A DNA stretch of 64,000 nt from Acetobacteraceae bacterium (GTDB lineage: Bacteria; Pseudomonadota; Alphaproteobacteria; Acetobacterales; Acetobacteraceae), in the NCBI GenBank assembly GCA_024280945.1, contig JAMXLO010000088.1, positions 62,001 through 126,000 on the forward strand, in the 5' to 3' direction. Position 1 is the first letter of the stretch. Each line of letters begins with the position of its first letter. Under the pieces are notes generated by a model. It did not search any database and was not told where the DNA came from. It saw nothing but the letters and a program-made list of their open reading frames with translations. Below, piece after piece: positions 56,744 through 64,000 of the stretch. A program made the position numbers and the translations under genes.

Positions 56744-59053
56744 TTATATCGACCGCGGTTGCACCGGCGTTTCGGCGGCGAATCGCAATCGGCTGAGGCG
56801 CAAGGCGTTACCGATCACCGAAACCGAGCTCAGCGACATCGCCAGTGCGGCGATCATCGGGCTGAGCAGCAAGCCGAGCACAGGATACAGCACACCGGCA
56901 GCGAGCGGTACGCCGATGGCATTGTAGATAAAAGCAAAAAACAGATTTTGACGGATATTGCGCATAGTGGCACGGCCGAGCGTGATCGCGCGTACGATTC
57001 CGATAAGATCGCCCTTCACCAGAGTGATGCCGGCGCTGGCGATGGCAACCTCGGTGCCGGTGCCCATGGCAATGCCAACATCAGCGGCCGCCAGGGCAGG
57101 CGCGTCATTGACGCCGTCGCCCGCCATGGCAACCACGTGACCCTCGGTCCTCAGCCGCTCGACCAGCGCGTGTTTTTCGCTGGGCAAGACCTCGGCCACG
57201 ACGTCGGCGATGTTGAGGCTGCGGCCCACTGCCTCGGCCGTCGTGCGATTATCGCCGGTCAGCATGACGATGCGCAGGCCGAGTTCGGCCAATCGGCGTA
57301 GAGCGGTGGGCGTGGTCGGCTTCACTGGGTCGGCGATAGCGATCGCCCCGACCAGGCGGCCCGAGACCGCAAGATACAGCACCGTTGCCCCGTCACTTTG
57401 CAGCTTACGAGCTTCGGCTTCGAACGCGCCGAGCGAGATGCCGAGGTCGTGCATGTGGCCGGCGTTGCCCAGCGCCACCGCCTGTCCGTCCACGTCGCCG
57501 GTGACACCCTTGCCGGTGACAGACCGGAAGTCCTGCGGTTCGGCGAGATGCAGGCTGTGATCCCGCGCGGCGGCAACAACGGCAGCCGCCAGGGGGTGCT
57601 CGCTGGCGCGTTCGACCGCAGCGGCGACCTGCAGCATGTCGTACTCCTGCCAGCCGGCCAGCGGCACCACGGCGACCACCCGCGGGCGGCCCTCGGTCAG
57701 TGTGCCGGTCTTATCGCACACCAGCGTGTCCACCTTCTCCAGCAGCTCTAGTGCCTCGGCCGAGCGGATCAGCACGCCACTGCGGGCACCCTTGCCAACG
57801 CCCACCATGATCGACATCGGCGTCGCCAGCCCAAGTGCGCAAGGGCACGCAATGATCAGCACAGAAACTGCGGCGATCAGCGCGTAGGCGAGTGCGGGAG
57901 GTGGTCCGAAGACGGCCCAGCCGATGAAGGCGGCCACAGCGATGGCGACGACGGCCGGCACGAACCACCCGGCCACCACGTCGGCCAGCCGCTGGATCGG
58001 CGCACGCGAGCGCTGTGCTTCGGCGACCATCGCGACGATGCGGGCGAGCATGGTCTCGGACCCGACGTGCTCGGCGCGCATGACAAAGGCGCCGGTGCCG
58101 TTCAGGGTGCCACCGATGACGCGGTCTCCAGGGCCTTTGGCAACCGGCATCGCTTCGCCCGTCACCATCGACTCGTCGATGGCGCTGCCGCCGTCCAGCA
58201 CAACGCCGTCCACCGGAACGGCATCACCCGGCCGCACGCGGAGCCGATCACCCGCCTGGACACGGTCCAGTGTGACATCCTCATCAGTCCCGCTGGTGTT
58301 GATACGGTGCGCAGTCTTGGGCGCGAGGTTCAGCAGCGCGCGGATAGCGCCGCCAGTCTGTTCCCGCGCGCGAAGTTCGAGCACCTGACCAAGCAGGACA
58401 AGCACGGTGATCACGGCGGCGGGCTCGAAATAGACCGCGACCGAGCTATCCATATCGCGAAAGCCAGCGGGAAACAGGCCAGGCGCAAGCGTCGCAACCA
58501 CGCTGTAGGCGTAGGCCGCGCCGGTGCCGAGTGCGATCAGCGTGAACATGTTGAGGCTGCGGCGCAGCACCGAATCCCAGCCACGCTCGAAGAACGGTGC
58601 GCCGCCCCAGAGAACCACGGGCGAGGCAAGCATGAGTTGCAGCCAGCTTGTGTTGAGGCTCGGCGACCACGGAAGCATTTCCAGCCCAACCAGGAGCACC
58701 GCAAGTGGCGCGCCGATCCAGAGCCGCCGGCGCATGTCGGCGAGCTCGGGATTGTGCGGCGCTTCGGCGCTGACGGCGATGGGCTCCAGCGCCATGCCGC
58801 AGATCGGGCAACTGCCCGGCCCGATCTGCCGAACCTCGGGATGCATCGGGCACGTGTAGGTGGCACTCGGGTCAGCAGGCGGCGCGTCGTCAGCCGCCAG
58901 ATACCGGTCGGGATCTGCGGCGAATTTTTCCCGGCACCCGGCCGAGCAGAAGTGGAAGGTGCTGCCGTCGTGCTCATGGCGGTGGCGCGAGGTGGCAGGG
59001 TCCACGGTCATGCCGCAGACCGGGTCGGTGACCTGGGTCGCAATCTGGGTCAT
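56744..59053 (-). CDS. copper-translocating P1B-type ATPase
   Basis: Inner-membrane copper exporter of 769 residues. The N-terminus carries a YHS-type metal domain ([31 protein letters not shown]) and a second heavy-metal module ([27 protein letters not shown]) in place of HMA repeats. About eight helices follow, with the CPC metal motif ([14 protein letters not shown]), phosphorylation site ([10 protein letters not shown]), HP locus ([10 protein letters not shown]) and hinge ([21 protein letters not shown]). The ATG at 59053 was used; the in-frame extension to 59452 runs across the csoR gene and is rejected. It is divergent from csoR with a shared operator, so copper-responsive control is likely. 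Confidence 0.94.
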   Translation of the reverse strand: MTQIATQVTDPVCGMTVDPATSRHRHEHDGSTFHFCSAGCREKFAADPDRYLAADDAPPADPSATYTCPMHPEVRQIGPGSCPICGMALEPIAVSAEAPHNPELADMRRRLWIGAPLAVLLVGLEMLPWSPSLNTSWLQLMLASPVVLWGGAPFFERGWDSVLRRSLNMFTLIALGTGAAYAYSVVATLAPGLFPAGFRDMDSSVAVYFEPAAVITVLVLLGQVLELRAREQTGGAIRALLNLAPKTAHRINTSGTDEDVTLDRVQAGDRLRVRPGDAVPVDGVVLDGGSAIDESMVTGEAMPVAKGPGDRVIGGTLNGTGAFVMRAEHVGSETMLARIVAMVAEAQRSRAPIQRLADVVAGWFVPAVVAIAVAAFIGWAVFGPPPALAYALIAAVSVLIIACPCALGLATPMSIMVGVGKGARSGVLIRSAEALELLEKVDTLVCDKTGTLTEGRPRVVAVVPLAGWQEYDMLQVAAAVERASEHPLAAAVVAAARDHSLHLAEPQDFRSVTGKGVTGDVDGQAVALGNAGHMHDLGISLGAFEAEARKLQSDGATVLYLAVSGRLVGAIAIADPVKPTTPTALRRLAELGLRIVMLTGDNRTTAEAVGRSLNIADVVAEVLPSEKHALVERLRTEGHVVAMAGDGVNDAPALAAADVGIAMGTGTEVAIASAGITLVKGDLIGIVRAITLGRATMRNIRQNLFFAFIYNAIGVPLAAGVLYPVLGLLLSPMIAALAMSLSSVSVIGNALRLSRLRFAAETPVQPRSI

Positions 59054-59065
59054 TGCTTGCGAGAT

Positions 59066-59082
59066 ATACCCTGCGGGGGTAT
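59066..59082. promoter_or_regulatory. CsoR-type operator between copper ATPase and csoR
   Basis: ATACCC-TGCGG-GGGTAT is a perfect 6-bp inverted repeat with a 5-base spacer. It matches the TACCC/GGGTA arms of known CsoR operators. It lies 13 bases from the ATPase ATG and 10 bases from the csoR ATG, so binding would block both divergent genes. Confidence 0.85.
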
Positions 59083-59091
59083 GGTAGCAAG

Positions 59092-59367
59092 ATGAACCCG
59101 GCGACAAAAACCTCGGTGGCGGCACGGCTGAAGCGGATCGAGGGCCAGGTGCGTGGGGTGCTGCGCATGGTCGAGGAAGACCGCTACTGTGTGGATGTGC
59201 TGACCCAGATCGACGCGATACGCGCGGCGCTGCACAAGGTCGAGGAGCAGGTGCTGCACGACCACGTGTCGCATTGTGTGGCGGGTGCGTTCGCCTCGGG
59301 CGATCCGGTGGAGCAGCGGCACAAGGTAGACGAATTGGTGGCGACGATCGGCCGGATGACCCGATAA
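59092..59367 (+). CDS. csoR: copper-sensing repressor CsoR family (DUF156)
   Basis: All-helical tetrameric repressor of 91 residues that releases DNA when Cu(I) binds. The family start is [37 protein letters not shown]. The copper ligands Cys (RYCVD), His (HDH) and Cys (SHC) follow the CsoR pattern rather than FrmR or RcnR. The ATG at 59092 follows the operator. An in-frame start at 59053 would read through the operator and is rejected. It is probably autoregulated together with the divergent copper ATPase. Confidence 0.93.
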   Translation: MNPATKTSVAARLKRIEGQVRGVLRMVEEDRYCVDVLTQIDAIRAALHKVEEQVLHDHVSHCVAGAFASGDPVEQRHKVDELVATIGRMTR

Positions 59368-59391
59368 TCGGCGCCGGTCGGGAGGAAGGGA

Positions 59392-59817
59392 ATGAGCGAC
59401 TGGAGCAAGGTGACGCGGCCAATTCCGGTGCCGAATCAGTGGACGCAGCCATTCTGGGATGCGGCTAGACGGAGTGTGCTTGAACTGCAGCGCTGCCAGA
59501 GCTGTGGTCACTTTCAGCACCCGCCTTATGCGACATGCGTGCAGTGCGTCAGCACCGACCTGAAGTTCGAGCCGGTGGGCGGCAAGGGGACGATCTACGC
59601 CTACACCATCATGTATCACACCGGTGACAAGCGCTTTGCCCCGGCGGTGCCGTACGCCAGCATCATCGTCGAGCTGGACGATGCGCCGGGCGCACTGCTT
59701 GCCGGCAATTTGCTTGGATCGCCCTATACCGACGCCAAGGTTGGCCGCCGCGTCGAGGTGATCTTCGAGAAGCTGAACGACGATATTACGCTGCCGCAGT
59801 TCCGCCTGGCGCGCTGA
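59392..59817 (+). CDS. DUF35/Zn-ribbon OB-fold protein, partner of thiolase-like enzyme
   Basis: Protein of 141 residues with a rubredoxin-like zinc ribbon ([19 protein letters not shown], four Cys) and a C-terminal OB-fold (about 60-135, [33 protein letters not shown]). Such proteins associate with thiolase-superfamily enzymes and are needed for their folding, substrate binding or channelling. The next gene, 14 bases downstream, is exactly such an enzyme, so a complex is likely. AGGAAGGGA precedes the ATG. The acyl substrate is not known. Confidence 0.9.
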   Translation: MSDWSKVTRPIPVPNQWTQPFWDAARRSVLELQRCQSCGHFQHPPYATCVQCVSTDLKFEPVGGKGTIYAYTIMYHTGDKRFAPAVPYASIIVELDDAPGALLAGNLLGSPYTDAKVGRRVEVIFEKLNDDITLPQFRLAR

Positions 59818-59831
59818 AGGGAGCCGAACGC

Positions 59832-61016
59832 ATGTGGGAGAACCGATGCAAAGTGGCCGTCAGCGGCGTGGGCTACTCCAAGGTCACACGTTCGGCCGAG
59901 ATTCCGCTGGCCGCGCACGCATTGACCGCGGTGAAGGAAGCGGTGGCGGATTCCGGGCTTCGGCTGGAGGATATCGACGGCCTGGCCACGTATCCCGAGC
60001 TGCCAGCGACCGGGCATGCGGAAATCGACGGCATCTCCGTCGTTTCGGTCAACTGCATGATGGCGATGCTGAAGCTGCCCAACCTGACCTGGCACATCCA
60101 GGTCGGCACCACCAATATCGGCGGCGCGGTGCAGCAGGCGGTGAATGCGCTGCTGGCTGGTGTGTGCAAATACGCGGTAGTGTGGCGGGCGATGCACAAT
60201 CCGCGCGGCACCTATCAGAATCTGCCTGGCGCGCATGCAACCGGCGCTGCGCAGTTTACTGCTCCCTATGGGTTCGGCGGTCCGGGACAGGGCATGGCAG
60301 TTGCATATACACGCTGGCTGGAGCGGCACGGCCAGAACCGCGAGAAGATGGCGACGCTCGCGGTAACGCAGCGGAAGCACACGCAGCATAATCCGCAGGC
60401 GTATTTCTATGGAGTGCCGCTGACTCGCGAGGACTACCTGAATTCACGCTGGGTCGCTTATCCGTTCTGCCTGTTCGATTGCGACATCCCAGTGCAAGGG
60501 GCGGTGGCTATGGTGCTGACAACGGCGGACCGCGCGCGCGATCTGAAGCCGCGGCCGGCGTATCTCGCCGGGTATGGACAGCGGCTGCATTTCGAAGTGG
60601 CCGGCCGGATCGGTAGCCTGAGCGATTACATGCTTGGTGGAAGCAGTTCGGCGAAGTTGACCTGGGAGCGATCAGGCTTTTCGCCGAAGGACGTCGACGT
60701 GGCGCAGATCTATGATGGGTTCTCTGCCTCGGTGATCTACGGGCTGGAATCCTACGGGTTCTGCAAGGAGGGCGAGGCGCTGGACTTCATCCAGGACGGC
60801 CGCATCGAGCTGGGCGGCGAACTGCCACTCAATACCTTTGGCGGCAGCCTCGGAACCGGACGCATTCATGGTCTGTGGCACATCATCGAGGGCGCGCTGC
60901 AGGCCTCGGGGCGCGCCGGATCGCGACAGGTAGAGGATGTTAACGTGGCGTTCGTCGGGGCGAGCGCACCGATTGTAACAGGCACGACGTTCATCTTTGT
61001 TCGTGAACCCTACTGA
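59832..61016 (+). CDS. thiolase-superfamily protein lacking the catalytic Cys (lipid-transfer/aldolase-like)
   Basis: Protein of 394 residues with the thiolase fold seen in SCP-x/Ltp2-type enzymes: start VAVSGVGYSKVTRSAEIP, LALTAVKEAV-type helix, GSLGTGRIHGLWHIIEGALQ near the end. The nucleophilic Cys of thiolases, expected around IQVGTTNIGGAVQQAV, is replaced by Thr/Gly, and the C-terminal GHPxGATG is altered to LNTFGGSLGTGR. It is therefore probably a retro-aldolase or acyl-binding member rather than a classic thiolase. The AQIYDGF segment places Tyr and Asp where Ltp2-type aldolases use Tyr. Downstream of DUF35 by 14 bases, one operon. Substrate unknown. Confidence 0.85.
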   Translation: MWENRCKVAVSGVGYSKVTRSAEIPLAAHALTAVKEAVADSGLRLEDIDGLATYPELPATGHAEIDGISVVSVNCMMAMLKLPNLTWHIQVGTTNIGGAVQQAVNALLAGVCKYAVVWRAMHNPRGTYQNLPGAHATGAAQFTAPYGFGGPGQGMAVAYTRWLERHGQNREKMATLAVTQRKHTQHNPQAYFYGVPLTREDYLNSRWVAYPFCLFDCDIPVQGAVAMVLTTADRARDLKPRPAYLAGYGQRLHFEVAGRIGSLSDYMLGGSSSAKLTWERSGFSPKDVDVAQIYDGFSASVIYGLESYGFCKEGEALDFIQDGRIELGGELPLNTFGGSLGTGRIHGLWHIIEGALQASGRAGSRQVEDVNVAFVGASAPIVTGTTFIFVREPY

Positions 61017-61273
61017 AGCGGACGGCGTGCATGCTTGCGTCACGTGGCCTTCACAAATGGCGCTCGTATGATCCCGGTTGCGTAATCTTCTGAACCTCAC
61101 CGACCACAAAACCGGTGTAATTGGGTTGGCACAGCGAACAGACACGTCGATTGTTGCTGCTCTTTGCTTGATTACGCCTTTTGGCCGATGCAAACTCGGA
61201 CCGAATGGTAGCAGATTCGGACGCGGGAAACGTCAGGCTACAACGGACAGTCCGGCAACCTTGCAAATTGGGC

Positions 61274-62875
61274 ATGGTCTGCGCGCGGGCACGCGTACCG
61301 GTGGCGGTCCTGACGACCGCGTTGCTACTGCTCGGCGGCTGCAAAGTTGGTCCCGACTTTGAGGAACCCAATGCCACCGTTGCCGCCAACTGGCTGGAAG
61401 CGGGTGACCCCGCAGTACATACTGACCGCGTAGACTACCAGACATGGTGGACCGCCTACCGAGATCCGACGCTTGAACGGCTGATCGACCTGGCCTACCA
61501 GCAAAATCTGACGTTGCTGGCTGCAGGCACCAGGGTGTTGGAGGCGCGGGCGAAACTCGGCGTGGCGATCGGTGAGTTCTATCCGCAGACACAGCAGATC
61601 GGCGCCAACGTAGGTTATAACCAGGCCAGTCAGGTCGATCCAACCTCCAATCCGTCGCACGAGTTAGGCAACTATTGGCGTGCCTCGCTCGGGACGCAGA
61701 TCGTCTGGGAGCTGGATCTCTGGGGCAAGTTCCGTCGCGGGGTGGAATCAGCGGACGCCGACTATCTCGCATCCGTTGCCACCTACGACGACGTGCTTGT
61801 CACTCTGCTGAGCGACGTGGCGACGACGTATATCGGCATCCGTACGCTGCAGCAACAACTGCTGATCGCGCAGGAGAACGTCGTCAAGCAACGGAAGGCT
61901 GTGCAGATCGCCCGCTATCGCAATCAGGGCGGCACAGCGACGGGACTCGATGTCTACCAAGCAGAAAATGTTCTGGCCCAGACCCAGTCGACAATTCCGC
62001 AGCTGACGGCACAACTGCAGCAGGGCAAGGACGCACTCAGCGTACTGCTCGGGATGTCGCCGTCCTCGCTGGAGTCGCTGCTGACCGGGCCACACACCAT
62101 ACCGGTACCACCCAAGGACATCGCCGTTGGTATTCCTGCCGACCTGCTCCGCCGTCGGCCCGACATCCGCAGCGCCGAACTCAAGGCGGCAGCCCAGAGC
62201 GCGCAGATCGGCATGGCCAAGGGCGACTTGTTTCCTGCATTCGCACTTGGCGGGGCGTTTGGCACGGTTGCGGGGACGACCGGCAGCAACCGTCTGAGTG
62301 AGGTGTTCTCCGCACCGGGGATTCAGTTCGCGTTCGGCCCGTCGTTCAGTTGGCCGATTCTGAACTATGGCCAGATCACCAACAATGTAAGGGTGCAGGA
62401 CGCCCGCCTGCAGACCTTGCTGATCGAGTACAAGAACACGGTGCTGAAGGCGCAGCAGGAGGTGCAAAACGGCCTGACTGCGTTCCTGCAGGGCCGGTCC
62501 CAGGTCGAATACCTGCGGCGGAGCGTTGCAGCAGCCAGCGCCGCGCTGCGCATTGCGCTCGACCAGTATCTGCTCGGCACCAGGGACTTCACGACCGTTC
62601 TGACGGCGGAGCAGAACCTTTATCAGGCACAGACCAATCTTGCCTCGGCCTCAGGCAATCTCTCTACAAGCCTCGCATCTTTGTATCGATCGCTCGGTGG
62701 CGGTTGGCAGATCAGAGAGGGGAATGACTTCGTGAATGATGCAACCCGCAACGAGATGCGCAACCGCACGGATTGGGGGAGGTTGCTGCCGCCGTCCGAC
62801 AAACCGCAGCCAGTGACACCCGGTCTTCCCTCTCCCGCCGATCGCGGCCCGGACGTGCGGGCACCGCAGTGGTGA
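61274..62875 (+). CDS. outer-membrane efflux lipoprotein (NodT/TolC family)
   Basis: Outer-membrane channel component of a tripartite efflux pump, 533 residues. The lipobox LLGGC follows a hydrophobic signal (VPVAVLTTALLLLGGC). KVGPDFEEPNATVAANW is the NodT-family start. The coiled-coil segments repeat twice (for example GTQIVWELDLWGKFRRGVESADADYLASVATYDDVLVTLLSDVATTYIGIR). The C-terminal tail is Pro-rich. The ATG at 61274 sits just before the signal. In-frame ATGs at 61181 and 61205 would add an unlike N-terminus. The stop overlaps the next adaptor gene (GTGA). Confidence 0.9.
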   Translation: MVCARARVPVAVLTTALLLLGGCKVGPDFEEPNATVAANWLEAGDPAVHTDRVDYQTWWTAYRDPTLERLIDLAYQQNLTLLAAGTRVLEARAKLGVAIGEFYPQTQQIGANVGYNQASQVDPTSNPSHELGNYWRASLGTQIVWELDLWGKFRRGVESADADYLASVATYDDVLVTLLSDVATTYIGIRTLQQQLLIAQENVVKQRKAVQIARYRNQGGTATGLDVYQAENVLAQTQSTIPQLTAQLQQGKDALSVLLGMSPSSLESLLTGPHTIPVPPKDIAVGIPADLLRRRPDIRSAELKAAAQSAQIGMAKGDLFPAFALGGAFGTVAGTTGSNRLSEVFSAPGIQFAFGPSFSWPILNYGQITNNVRVQDARLQTLLIEYKNTVLKAQQEVQNGLTAFLQGRSQVEYLRRSVAAASAALRIALDQYLLGTRDFTTVLTAEQNLYQAQTNLASASGNLSTSLASLYRSLGGGWQIREGNDFVNDATRNEMRNRTDWGRLLPPSDKPQPVTPGLPSPADRGPDVRAPQW

Positions 62876-64000
62876 AGCCGGTGAAGTTCAATCCGCGCTT
62901 CAGCATTCCGGTCGCAGTCGTCCGCTGGGCCTTGAAGGCAGGCGCCATTCTCGCGGTGGTGAGCCTGTTCGGGGGCATGCTGCCAATAGAGCAGATCAGT
63001 GCCGCCGGCATTCTGGATCGCTGGTGGGAAGACCTGACCGGCGGCAATTCGAGTGGCCGTGCAGCTGCGGCGCCAACAGTTCCGCAGAATCGCACCGGAT
63101 CGCCGCAGCCGGCACAGCCGCCGGCTTCATCTGATACGGTTCAGGCGCAGGCGCCCGCAGCTCAGCTGCCCACCATCCCAGTGGTGCGGCCCAAGGTGCA
63201 GTCGGTCAGCGAAACGCTGGAAGTCACCGGAAACGCGGCGGCTGTGGCGCAGGTGAAGCTGCTTGCCCGCGTTGTGGGCTATCTCGAGCAGATTCACTTC
63301 GAAGATGGCGCACTGGCGAAGAAGGGAGACCTGCTGTTCACCATCCAGCAGGATCAGTACAAGGCGCAGTTGCAGCAGGCACAGGCACAGCTGCAGCTCC
63401 AGCAGGCGGCTTTGCTCTACGCCAAGACCGAAGTGGGCCGCTATACAGCATTGCTGAAGCGCGATGCTGCGACTCAGGTCGATGTCGACCACTGGAACTT
63501 CGAGCGTGCAAGCGCCGAGGCGAACATCCTGGCGGCGCAGGCGCAGATCTCTCTGGCGCAACTGAATCTGAACTACACCGAGGTCAGGGCTCCGTTCGAT
63601 GGCCAGATGGGCAAGCATCTGATCGACGTGGGCAATGTGGTTGGCGGCAATGGCCAGGAGGCGGCTCTTGGCGACATCACGCAACTCGATCCGATCTACG
63701 TGGTTGCGAATATCAGCACGCAGCAGGCGCTGCAGATCCGCGCCAATCTGGATCAGCGCCGGCTTACCTTGGCCGAACTTCACCAGGTTCCTGTCGAGGC
63801 CGCACTGTCGGATGAAACCGGTTTTCCTCACCGCGGCACAATCGAATACGTGGCGCCCGCAATCGACCCACAGACCGGAACCCTTCTGCTGCGCGGCATC
63901 ATGCGTAATCCGAATCGCACGCTGCTGCCTGGAATGTTCGTCAAGATTCGCCTGCCGATGGGCAAGGTCGTGCGGAGTGCGCTGCTGATACCGGACCGTG
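62872..64000 (+). CDS. RND efflux periplasmic adaptor, 3' end cut by window
   Basis: The frame is open from the GTG at 62872, which overlaps the stop of the channel gene by GTGA, to the window edge (376 codons). It reads a basic N-terminus, one membrane segment (about 14-35, AVVRWALKAGAILAVVSLFGGML) and a long Pro/Gln/Ala-rich linker (about 60-100) that is longer than in AcrA. The lipoyl halves (VVGYLEQIHFEDGALAKKGDLLFTI and VRAPFDGQMGKHLIDVGNVV), a Gln-rich hairpin between them and the beta-barrel start follow. A GTG at 62881 is an alternative start. The pump gene should lie beyond the window. Family call firm, substrate unknown. Confidence 0.88.
   Translation, partial: MKPVKFNPRFSIPVAVVRWALKAGAILAVVSLFGGMLPIEQISAAGILDRWWEDLTGGNSSGRAAAAPTVPQNRTGSPQPAQPPASSDTVQAQAPAAQLPTIPVVRPKVQSVSETLEVTGNAAAVAQVKLLARVVGYLEQIHFEDGALAKKGDLLFTIQQDQYKAQLQQAQAQLQLQQAALLYAKTEVGRYTALLKRDAATQVDVDHWNFERASAEANILAAQAQISLAQLNLNYTEVRAPFDGQMGKHLIDVGNVVGGNGQEAALGDITQLDPIYVVANISTQQALQIRANLDQRRLTLAELHQVPVEAALSDETGFPHRGTIEYVAPAIDPQTGTLLLRGIMRNPNRTLLPGMFVKIRLPMGKVVRSALLIPDR

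Noticed and set aside
56744-59452. Extended 902-residue start for the copper ATPase
   Set aside because: The extra N-terminus is Pro/Arg/Ser-rich, crosses the operator and the whole csoR gene, and resembles no domain.
61017-61273. Possible small gene or sigma-54 site in the 257-base gap before the efflux channel gene
   Set aside because: TTGGCACAGCGAACAG lacks the -12 element, and short frames there have no ribosome site or conserved look.

Overview
The window reads as a chromosomal segment of a high-GC alphaproteobacterium, most likely Rhodospirillales/Acetobacteraceae. This is inferred from gene order (rnd-kdsD-lptC-lptA-lptB-rpoN-hpf, hsp20-DUF1150), the full min system, and GC-rich palindromic repeats of the kind scattered through acetic-acid-bacteria relatives. 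No insertion sequence, prophage or CRISPR array was seen. Genes are densely packed, many overlap by ATGA or TAATG, and no gene-free stretch exceeds about 275 bases.

Layout. 1-510: 5' part of an RND efflux adaptor (minus strand). 739-3150: fmt-def (minus), then hsp20 and a DUF1150 gene (plus). 3202-9645: minus-strand cell-envelope and sigma-54 block (tRNA-Leu, rnd, kdsD, lptC, lptA, lptB, rpoN, hpf). 9746-13249: hybrid histidine kinase, ribokinase, cytochrome c, DnaQ-like exonuclease. 13265-17171: acetate permease module (DUF485, ActP, DUF294/CBS signalling protein). 17349-24127: SDR, TauE/SafE, lipoprotein phospholipase D, and an overlapping GH3-ligase/penicillin-acylase pair. 24403-41557: a seven-gene operon, glgE-treS/mak-glgB-glgX-treZ-malQ-treY. 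41568-43384: minCDE. 43520-44425: an isochorismatase-like hydrolase and an ABM monooxygenase. 44573-55345: urea uptake and urease (urtABCDE-ureDABCEFG) behind a consensus sigma-54 promoter. 55325-59367: degenerate GGDEF protein, orphan ORF, and a copper ATPase divergent from csoR with a palindromic operator. 59392-61016: DUF35/thiolase-like pair. 61274-64000: outer-membrane channel and RND adaptor of a second efflux system.

How parts work together. The trehalose/glucan operon can form a closed loop: trehalose to maltose (TreS), maltose-1-phosphate (Mak), linear glucan (GlgE), branching (GlgB), debranching (GlgX), terminal trehalosyl formation (TreY), release (TreZ), with MalQ recycling short chains. 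There is no glgC/glgA/glgP here. The urea block imports urea and hydrolyses it, with nickel insertion by UreDEFG; its sigma-54 promoter fits nitrogen control, and rpoN lies in the same window. Several junctions in this block (urtA leader, urtA/urtB, urtB/urtC, ureA/ureB) carry strong stem-loops that may set relative expression.

The most notable irregularities are: a palindromic repeat inside the lptA signal-peptide coding region; a tRNA-Leu whose CCA end lies five bases before rnd; an inactive-looking GH13 domain fused in front of GlgE; a histidine kinase lacking its ATP-lid motifs; and the translationally coupled GH3/N-terminal-nucleophile amidase pair. Nothing clearly amounts to a wholly new system. 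The GH3/amidase pair and the self-contained trehalose-glucan operon are the best candidates for new biology.
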